Positions 42,333 to 46,824 of a stretch of DNA of 46,824 nucleotides are shown here, piece by piece. The translations under genes and the position numbers were made by a program. A model generated the notes under the pieces. That model did not search any database, was not told where the DNA came from, and worked only from the letters and a program-made list of their open reading frames with translations. Origin of the DNA: a virus; the IMG/VR virus record IMGVR_UViG_3300035157_000033, positions 1 through 46,824 of that record. The stretch is one strand, 5' to 3'. Positions within the stretch are counted from its first letter, which is position 1, and each line of letters starts with the position of its first letter.

Positions 42333-43261
42333 AAGATACCATACTATTTGGTGACTGTAGGGAGACACTTACAGCATTTATTGATAAAGCAAGGTGTTGT
42401 ATTACATCACCACCTTATTATGGTCTAAGAGATTATGGAGGTGAAAGTAAACAAATAGGACAGGAAGATACACCTGAAGAGTATATACAATCTCTTGTAG
42501 ATGTGTTTAGAAAAGTAAGAGATTGTCTAACTGATGATGGTACATTATGGGTGAATATTGGTGATAGTTATTATAACTATAGACCAGGTAAATCGTATCC
42601 TAAACAAACAGTTAGTAAGACTAATCAAGACCTACCAGAGTATACACCAAAGAGAGCAAATAAGTTAGATGGATATAAAGAAAAGGATCTAATTGGCATC
42701 CCTTGGATGTTAGCATTTGCACTAAGATCTGATGGTTGGTATCTACGTCAGGATATAATTTGGCACAAACCTAATCCTATGCCAGAAAGTGTGAAGGATA
42801 GATGTACTAAATCACATGAGTATTTGTTTCTCTTAAGTAAGAATAAGAACTATTATTATGACCATGAAAGTATTAAAGAGAAGGCAGTAGGTGAGCGTTG
42901 GGGTGGTAACAAACCTATCAACATGAATAACACTAAGGACACAGATAATCAGTTCTCAGGTTTAACAAGACCACGCAAAATGGTGTATGATAAGAGAAAC
43001 AAACGTAGTGTATGGAAAGTAACAAATAAACCCTATAAAGGTAGTCACTTCGCTGTATTTCCACCTGAATTAATAACACCTTGTATCCTTGCAGGTAGTG
43101 AGAAAAATGATATTATTCTTGACCCATTTATGGGTAGTGGTACAACTGCAATGGTAGCAAAAGAGTTAGGTAGGTATTACTTAGGGTGTGAATTGCATGA
43201 AGAATATGGTAACTTAATACAGGATAGATTACCTAATGATAGTTTAAGTAAATTACTGTGA
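42329..43261 (+). CDS. DNA (N4-cytosine or N6-adenine) methyltransferase
   Basis: 310 residues from ATG 42329, chosen because it overlaps the previous stop (ATGA) and the family starts here with DTILFGDC. Motif IV is SPPY (27-30) and the SAM loop DPFMGSGTT is at 265-273, giving the beta-class order (catalytic motif first). SPPY is typical of N4-cytosine enzymes, though some N6-adenine enzymes share it. No restriction endonuclease is adjacent, so it is an orphan. Protection of phage DNA or regulation is likely. The target site cannot be read from sequence. Confidence 0.85.
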   Translation: MKDTILFGDCRETLTAFIDKARCCITSPPYYGLRDYGGESKQIGQEDTPEEYIQSLVDVFRKVRDCLTDDGTLWVNIGDSYYNYRPGKSYPKQTVSKTNQDLPEYTPKRANKLDGYKEKDLIGIPWMLAFALRSDGWYLRQDIIWHKPNPMPESVKDRCTKSHEYLFLLSKNKNYYYDHESIKEKAVGERWGGNKPINMNNTKDTDNQFSGLTRPRKMVYDKRNKRSVWKVTNKPYKGSHFAVFPPELITPCILAGSEKNDIILDPFMGSGTTAMVAKELGRYYLGCELHEEYGNLIQDRLPNDSLSKLL

Positions 43262-43280
43262 CAGTATACCTAGTGGCACA

Positions 43281-43288
43281 CATAAATA
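43281..43288 (+). promoter_or_regulatory. T4-type late promoter
   Basis: CATAAATA lies 28 bases before ATG 43317. Confidence 0.55.
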
Positions 43289-43316
43289 CCATACGTCCAG
43301 ATCTGTGGTATATTAA

Positions 43317-43628
43317 ATGAGTACCTATCGAATGAGTTCTAACGACATGACATCAGCATCACAAAATGTTCTCAAACTTGTTAAACTATCTCGTCAGGAG
43401 TTTAATAACATTACTGAAGCATACGCTGAAAGAGTTGTTAACAACATGGACACAAAAACTTTAGAACAGTTAGTATTTGACATCATATTAGACGGTCTTG
43501 AGAATAAATCAGATAACGAAGTTCTTCAAGAAGTTTATGATTATGATGGTTCAGATGACGAGAGTTTTAGAGAATTTTGTGAGGATTTAGTTAGTGATAA
43601 CAATGTTGACGCATTTTTGGCAAGTTAA
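43317..43628 (+). CDS. small acidic protein, unknown function
   Basis: 103 residues, helical and strongly acidic toward the C-terminus (DYDGSDDESFREFCEDLVSD). Single gene between a late promoter and a terminator. Not recognised. Confidence 0.65.
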   Translation: MSTYRMSSNDMTSASQNVLKLVKLSRQEFNNITEAYAERVVNNMDTKTLEQLVFDIILDGLENKSDNEVLQEVYDYDGSDDESFREFCEDLVSDNNVDAFLAS

Positions 43629-43661
43629 CATCATTATTACAACCTGTTAAGGAACTGTCAC

Positions 43662-43687
43662 AAGCACCCTTGATTGGGTGCTTTTTT
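43662..43687 (+). terminator. rho-independent terminator
   Basis: Stem AAGCACCC / GGGTGCTT, loop TTGATT, followed by T residues. The loop is also a candidate -35. Confidence 0.9.
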
Positions 43688-43697
43688 CATGTATAAT
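43670..43697 (+). promoter_or_regulatory. sigma-70 promoter overlapping the terminator
   Basis: TTGATT (43670-43675, the terminator loop), a 16-base spacer, and TATAAT (43692-43697). ATG 43726 follows 28 bases later. Confidence 0.6.
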
Positions 43698-43725
43698 ATG
43701 GAGGTACACACGAATTAACGCACTT

Positions 43726-44151
43726 ATGCCAGTTGCTAAGTCATCAACAAGGAAGACAACTCCTCGTAAGACTCGCACTCGTAAGAGTTCACCTAAAGCA
43801 ACCAAATCAACTGCACAAGTTGATAAAGTGATTAAGGAAATTCAAGAAGTTCTTGATACTCCCACTAAAAAGGTTACTCCACTAAATACTCCCAAAACAG
43901 CAACAGTTGTTATGAATGAGTTAAACAAAAAAGTGGAAGCAAAAGGTGAACAACCTGTTAAAGTTCGTCCTAATTCACCTAAACTATCTCGTGCAGATTA
44001 CCTTGAAGATGTTAAAATCAGATGGGCAATTCATGAGTATGAGATACAAGAATTAGGGAAGGATTTGGTTAAAGGTTATCAATTAGTTGTTGAGAATTCA
44101 TCAACTGTTGTTAACTATATCAAAACCTCATACAACAGAGCATTTAACTAG
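43726..44151 (+). CDS. basic protein with Lys/Thr-rich N-terminal tail
   Basis: 141 residues from ATG 43726. The first ~35 residues are a disordered basic tail (RKTTPRKTRTRKSSPKATK), resembling a histone-like or nucleic-acid-binding tail. Pro/Lys-rich spacers and a helical C-terminal domain (RADYLEDVKIRWAIHEYEIQ) follow. No family is recognised. It has its own promoter and terminator, which suggests separate, possibly strong, expression. Confidence 0.65.
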   Translation: MPVAKSSTRKTTPRKTRTRKSSPKATKSTAQVDKVIKEIQEVLDTPTKKVTPLNTPKTATVVMNELNKKVEAKGEQPVKVRPNSPKLSRADYLEDVKIRWAIHEYEIQELGKDLVKGYQLVVENSSTVVNYIKTSYNRAFN

Positions 44152-44173
44152 GACAGTCAACAAACTGACACAC

Positions 44174-44196
44174 ACCCCCTTTACAGGGGGTTTTTT
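44174..44196 (+). terminator. rho-independent terminator
   Basis: Stem ACCCCC / GGGGGT with loop TTTACA, followed by T residues. The loop is also a candidate -35. Confidence 0.88.
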
Positions 44197-44207
44197 ATTG
44201 CTATAAT
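44180..44207 (+). promoter_or_regulatory. sigma-70 promoter overlapping the terminator
   Basis: TTTACA (44180-44185), a 16-base spacer, TATAAT (44202-44207). The predicted start is at about 44213, at the first bases of the structured leader. Confidence 0.65.
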
Positions 44208-44211
44208 ACAT

Positions 44212-44315
44212 GTATGGAAGGCAAGGGTGACTCCATCCCTGATCTTAATTAGACTCGGTAAACGAGTTAGCATAGGTCAGGTGGAAAGAGTCTTTAAATC
44301 GAACCTCTTCCATAC
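44212..44315 (+). ncRNA. structured 5' leader RNA (riboswitch-like candidate)
   Basis: A perfect 9-bp closing helix (GTATGGAAG 44212-44220 with CTTCCATAC 44307-44315) encloses further helices. These are AGGG/CCCT (44224-44227 with 44237-44240), GATC/GGTC (44241-44244 with 44275-44278), and ACTCG/CGAGT (44253-44257 with 44263-44267, loop GTAAA). GAGTC (44288-44292) could pair with GACTC in the first hairpin loop (44229-44233) as a pseudoknot, or with GACTC at 44252-44256, which would break the ACTCG/CGAGT hairpin. It starts at the predicted transcription start and ends before AAGGAG of the next gene. I do not recognise the class; it does not fold as a tRNA. Confidence 0.6.
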
Positions 44316-44336
44316 ACATTTTATAAGGAGTATTAC

Positions 44337-44654
44337 ATGCCTAAAGCACCATTTGTTACTAAAGTTTATGAGAGAACTCATAGATTAGTACAGAGATTGC
44401 AGCAGGATTATAATACTAACTCAACAGCAGATTGCGTTAACTTCGATATCAAAGAAGGACGCAAATACTATAAAATTGTTGAAGTTAAAGGTGGTGTACA
44501 TGCATTTGTTGACATTAAGTCAGGTGATGTATTTAAACCAGCAGGTTATAACAAACCAGCACGTCACGTTAGGTATAACTTATTAGATGATAATTCATTT
44601 AATGAGTGTATTCAACGAGCAGACTGGGCAGGTGGTTATCTATACTTAAGATAA
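44337..44654 (+). CDS. conserved-looking small protein behind the structured leader
   Basis: 105 residues, with AAGGAG 8 bases upstream. Alpha-beta layout: RTHRLVQRLQQDY helix, then GRKYYKIVEVKGGVHAFVDIKSGDVFKPAGYNKPA strands and a C-terminal WAGGYLYLR. It resembles a cyanophage hypothetical family but the function is unknown. The leader RNA suggests its expression is regulated after transcription starts. Confidence 0.7.
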   Translation: MPKAPFVTKVYERTHRLVQRLQQDYNTNSTADCVNFDIKEGRKYYKIVEVKGGVHAFVDIKSGDVFKPAGYNKPARHVRYNLLDDNSFNECIQRADWAGGYLYLR

Positions 44655-44720
44655 CCAATTATAGTCCTTAAGTATGACTTTAAACTGCTTAATTTGTCCC
44701 TCTTAATTAAACATCTAATC

Positions 44721-44822
44721 ATGGCATTTAATCCCGAAGTTGCTCTATTTGCACTCCTTGAAGATGCACAAACCTCAGCAGAATTGCTTGCGGTTATTGA
44801 TGACTACATTGCTAATTCATAG
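44721..44822 (+). CDS. 33-residue protein
   Basis: Starts MAFNPEVALFALLED and ends VIDDYIANS, an amphipathic acidic helix. The ribosome site is weak, but coding is plausible from the open frame in a dense region. Not recognised. Confidence 0.4.
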   Translation: MAFNPEVALFALLEDAQTSAELLAVIDDYIANS

Positions 44823-44845
44823 ATAGTAAGTATTACTTAAGCACT

Positions 44846-45073
44846 ATGAATTACAGGGAATTACGTCAACACATTGAAGGATTAAGTGATGCTGAGTTAG
44901 ACTCAGAGGTCACCATATTTGATGATATTAATAACAGATATCATCCTGTAAAATCATTTCATTGTGCTGACGTAGATCCTAATTATCCCCCATTAGTATA
45001 CATGGAGATCTACAAAGATGCAATGTTTATACAACAAACAATCGGTATAAAAGTCCATGACGATAACACTTAA
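44846..45073 (+). CDS. small acidic hypothetical protein
   Basis: 75 residues: ELRQHIEGLSDAELDSEVTIFDD, then strands to the end. The start resembles small phage proteins with a helix followed by a beta sheet. Function unknown. Confidence 0.6.
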   Translation: MNYRELRQHIEGLSDAELDSEVTIFDDINNRYHPVKSFHCADVDPNYPPLVYMEIYKDAMFIQQTIGIKVHDDNT

Positions 45074-45096
45074 CTCACCCAAATTGCATTAACTAA

Positions 45097-45300
45097 ATGG
45101 CATTTACTGTTGAAACTGAGTATCACTCAATCGACTTTACTTCCAAAAAAGCATATAAGAAAGTGATGGAAGTATGCTCAAAAAATGGTATTAATTTGGA
45201 CTATTATTTCCTTGAATTTGATACAACAGACACAGAACCAGAGAACTATGATTGGGATCTCATGTCAGACGCATGGGACTCAGCAGCAGAAGAAGAATAG
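45097..45300 (+). CDS. small acidic hypothetical protein
   Basis: 67 residues with a very acidic C-terminus (DTEPENYDWDLMSDAWDSAAEEE at the end, in part). A terminator follows. Not recognised. Confidence 0.6.
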   Translation: MAFTVETEYHSIDFTSKKAYKKVMEVCSKNGINLDYYFLEFDTTDTEPENYDWDLMSDAWDSAAEEE

Positions 45301-45325
45301 TAGACAGTTGGATAAGTTGCACACT

Positions 45326-45348
45326 ATACCCCCATTTGGGGGTATTTT
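45326..45348 (+). terminator. rho-independent terminator
   Basis: Stem ATACCCCC / GGGGGTAT with loop ATTT, followed by a short T run. Confidence 0.85.
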
Positions 45349-45352
45349 CGTG

Positions 45353-45382
45353 TATTATATAAGAGTGGTCAGGAAAGACCAC
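45353..45382 (+). promoter_or_regulatory. -10-like box and 5' end hairpin
   Basis: TATTAT (45353-45358) follows the terminator. Just after the likely start is a perfect 6-bp hairpin GTGGTC-AGGAAA-GACCAC (45365-45382), which would cap the mRNA 5' end. No clear -35 is seen. Confidence 0.4.
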
Positions 45383-45413
45383 CGATTTATTCAAGTTTAA
45401 CGATTTCAATCTT

Positions 45414-45716
45414 ATGACAAAAACTCTCTTTTCACAATCACTTAATCTATGTGATGACTTCTTAGGTTTCGAGTGGACTCAAGGAGTCCGTACCTCAATC
45501 TTTGATGTATATCGTAGAGAAAATGATTTAGATCCAAACCTTGCAATCTATCACTACGGTGGAGACCGTTTTGAAGTTAGATCCATGATTTACAATGATG
45601 CAAGTGGTTGCATAATCGGTGACCAACTCGATCTCGGCACATTTGATAACATCTATGATGCTGAAGATTGTGCAGAAACTTATCTAAAAGATTTGCTAAT
45701 TGACCTCGGAGTGTAA
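45414..45716 (+). CDS. small hypothetical protein
   Basis: 100 residues, alpha-beta (VRTSIFDVYRRENDLDPNLAIYHYGG, in part, then FDNIYDAEDCAETYLKDLL). Acidic overall. Follows its own promoter-like element. Not recognised. Confidence 0.65.
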   Translation: MTKTLFSQSLNLCDDFLGFEWTQGVRTSIFDVYRRENDLDPNLAIYHYGGDRFEVRSMIYNDASGCIIGDQLDLGTFDNIYDAEDCAETYLKDLLIDLGV

Positions 45717-45723
45717 CAACCGC

Positions 45724-45921
45724 ATGCATACCATGTGGATGTTCGCCCCGATTTTTTCTTTCTTAATTATGAACCAACTCTCTCAATCTACATACGAATT
45801 GTTATGTAATCCATCACCAATTATCAAGTATTACTTCTTAATTAGTGATGAAAGACCTGTGGTAATTAAATTACCTAAAGGCACAAATCTTACTAAAGGT
45901 AGAGGTTATCATGGTCAGTAA
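45724..45921 (+). CDS. small hypothetical protein with hydrophobic start
   Basis: 65 residues from ATG 45724 (TTG 45700, ATG 45733 and ATG 45769 are alternatives; GGAG is 12 bases upstream of 45724). Hydrophobic MWMFAPIFSFLIM at the N-terminus could be a membrane anchor if the upstream start is used. Overlaps the next gene by 11 bases. Confidence 0.4.
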   Translation: MHTMWMFAPIFSFLIMNQLSQSTYELLCNPSPIIKYYFLISDERPVVIKLPKGTNLTKGRGYHGQ

Positions 45922-46105
45922 GTATCCCTCAATGCCTGTTATTATTACAGAGGATATTACCCCTGATAATATAACATTAACTGAGAATGAATACAACCTT
46001 ATTGTATATTGTATTGAGCAACAAATGTACGAATTCAATAAGGAAGAGTACGAAGATTCCTACTCTATTATTAACAAACTTTCACAAATTACGGAGGTAA
46101 AATGA
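45911..46105 (+). CDS. small acidic protein
   Basis: 64 residues. VIITEDITPDNITLTENEYNLIVYCIEQQ resembles a short helix-rich regulator-type protein, but no family is recognised. The ATG overlaps the previous gene's end and the stop overlaps the next ATG. Confidence 0.55.
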   Translation: MVSKYPSMPVIITEDITPDNITLTENEYNLIVYCIEQQMYEFNKEEYEDSYSIINKLSQITEVK

Positions 46106-46290
46106 AATCATTTCTAATAGAATGTGCAGAGATTAACTACTTCACAATCGAAGTTGATGCACAAAATGAGGATGAAGCAAGAGAATTAGCACATGCTGAT
46201 ATTAACTCTTTCGAGGTAATTGATGAGTATGTATCAGAGTGGGACATCAATAGTGTTAGAGAACTTGACGAAGATGGGTGTGCAAAATGA
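46102..46290 (+). CDS. small acidic alpha-beta protein
   Basis: 62 residues, with GGAGG 6 bases upstream. FLIECAEINYFTIEVDAQNEDEARELAHADI (in part) has the beta-alpha pattern of small phage-encoded proteins. Overlaps neighbours by 4 bases on both sides. Confidence 0.55.
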   Translation: MKSFLIECAEINYFTIEVDAQNEDEARELAHADINSFEVIDEYVSEWDINSVRELDEDGCAK

Positions 46291-46496
46291 AAACAATTAA
46301 CTACACATTTCGCATAGTATGTGAAGACAATGATGCACCAAATCCTGTGCATTTATGTGAAGAAATACAGGTATATTTGAACTCTAATTTATCATATTAT
46401 GATGACGAATTAGGTGAGCATGTTAATGCTGAGGTTGTAGGATATAATGTTGAAGTTGATAACATTACCCCATTTATTGCTCAGGAGGAGTATTAA
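46287..46496 (+). CDS. small acidic beta-rich protein
   Basis: 69 residues from ATG 46287 (ATGA overlap with previous stop; GTG 46278 is less likely). Pattern similar in general form to its upstream neighbour: NYTFRIVCEDND, then NAEVVGYNVEVDN. Not recognised. Confidence 0.55.
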   Translation: MKTINYTFRIVCEDNDAPNPVHLCEEIQVYLNSNLSYYDDELGEHVNAEVVGYNVEVDNITPFIAQEEY

Positions 46497-46666
46497 TGAA
46501 CACACTTGATTTACTCACAGAAGTATTATGTGACTACTGCAAATTGCACTCTCTTGAGTTACAATCAGCAGATGACATTTTGTATACACAAAGAATAACT
46601 GAAGACCAGAGATTATGGTTGAAAAGTTATATCGAACTGTGGGATATTGCACAGGATAACTTATGA
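46496..46666 (+). CDS. small helical protein
   Basis: 56 residues from ATG 46496, with AGGAGG just upstream and a 1-base overlap with the previous stop. Contains LLTEVLCDYCKLHSLELQSADD. Not recognised. Confidence 0.55.
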   Translation: MNTLDLLTEVLCDYCKLHSLELQSADDILYTQRITEDQRLWLKSYIELWDIAQDNL

Positions 46667-46824
46667 AAGAACTCACCTATATTGACTCACCATTCTTCTC
46701 AAATTGGAGTCAAACTTACTTCACTAACTTATCAGTTAGAGAACACATGATTAACAACGAGTGGTTTATGAATACACTCACTATGTTAAAAGATGATGGA
46801 GTATTATATGTCCCTTGTTTAAAC
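46663..46824 (+). CDS. partial gene, cut by the window end
   Basis: At least 54 residues from ATG 46663 (ATGA overlap). It reads KELTYIDSPFFSNWSQTYF and continues to the last base without a stop. Function cannot be judged. Confidence 0.5.
   Translation, partial: MKELTYIDSPFFSNWSQTYFTNLSVREHMINNEWFMNTLTMLKDDGVLYVPCLN

Noticed and set aside
44212-44315. tRNA gene
   Set aside because: The closing helix is 9 bp, there is no normal T arm near the 3' end and no cloverleaf spacing on either strand. It is better described as a leader RNA.
1-46824. integrase, attachment sites, CRISPR array or insertion sequence
   Set aside because: No recombinase, regular short repeats or terminal inverted repeats were seen. 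The window fits a lytic T4-like phage.

Overview
The window is part of the genome of a T4-like myovirus, most likely a cyanophage of Prochlorococcus or Synechococcus. The evidence is an AT-rich genome with every gene on the + strand and frequent ATGA or TAATG overlaps. It has T4-type head and baseplate proteins (gp4, gp26, gp27-like, gp5) and T4-type late promoters (TATAAATA and close variants). It also carries cyanobacterial auxiliary genes: a [2Fe-2S] ferredoxin, a phycocyanobilin:ferredoxin oxidoreductase (pcyA), a CpeT/CpcT-like protein and a NifU-like scaffold. No rRNA, CRISPR array, insertion sequence or convincing tRNA was seen.

Layout. (1) 1-13.5 kb: late morphogenesis genes. These are gp4, a tail-tube/baseplate protein, gp26 with a -1 frame extension reached through a T TTT TTC slippery heptamer, two very large paralogous tape-measure-like proteins (the second with a SleB-type cell-wall hydrolase domain), a gp27-like hub protein and a long gp5-like spike without a visible lysozyme domain. 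A 2OG-Fe(II) oxygenase and a CpeT-like gene sit among them. (2) 13.5-16.6 kb: a compact auxiliary block of very small genes plus ferredoxin, pcyA and NifU-like. It has two near-perfect host-type promoters (TTGACA-17-TATGAT and TTGACA-17-TATACT). Ferredoxin is the natural electron donor for PcyA. (3) 16.6-26.8 kb: large fibre or other virion structural proteins, ending in three consecutive proteins with fibrinogen-like (FReD-like) C-terminal regions that resemble a set of alternative receptor-binding proteins. (4) 26.8-38.1 kb: two diverged copies of a five-gene cassette, in the same order. Each has a Gly/Asn/Ser-rich adhesin, a small fibre-associated protein, a helical acidic protein, a fusion of a U32-like Cys-rich barrel with a SAM methyltransferase, and a 2OG-Fe(II) oxygenase. 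A multi-pass DUF401-like permease and one further fibre gene lie between the copies. (5) 38.1-46.8 kb: small early-type genes, another 2OG oxygenase, an SF2 (UvsW-like) helicase and an orphan DNA methyltransferase, punctuated by four rho-independent terminators, each followed closely by a promoter-like -10. One leader (44212-44315) folds into a closed structured RNA.

The most interesting part is the duplicated cassette in region 4. All three enzyme families in it catalyse, or are related to enzymes that catalyse, hydroxylation or methylation, and they are translationally coupled to adhesin genes. This suggests a pathway that chemically decorates the phage's own fibres or a host surface component; that role is inferred and not shown by the sequence. 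Also notable are the frameshift that would make gp26 a lambda G/GT-like tail chaperone pair, the twin tape-measure-like proteins, the structured leader RNA, and terminators whose loops double as -35 boxes.
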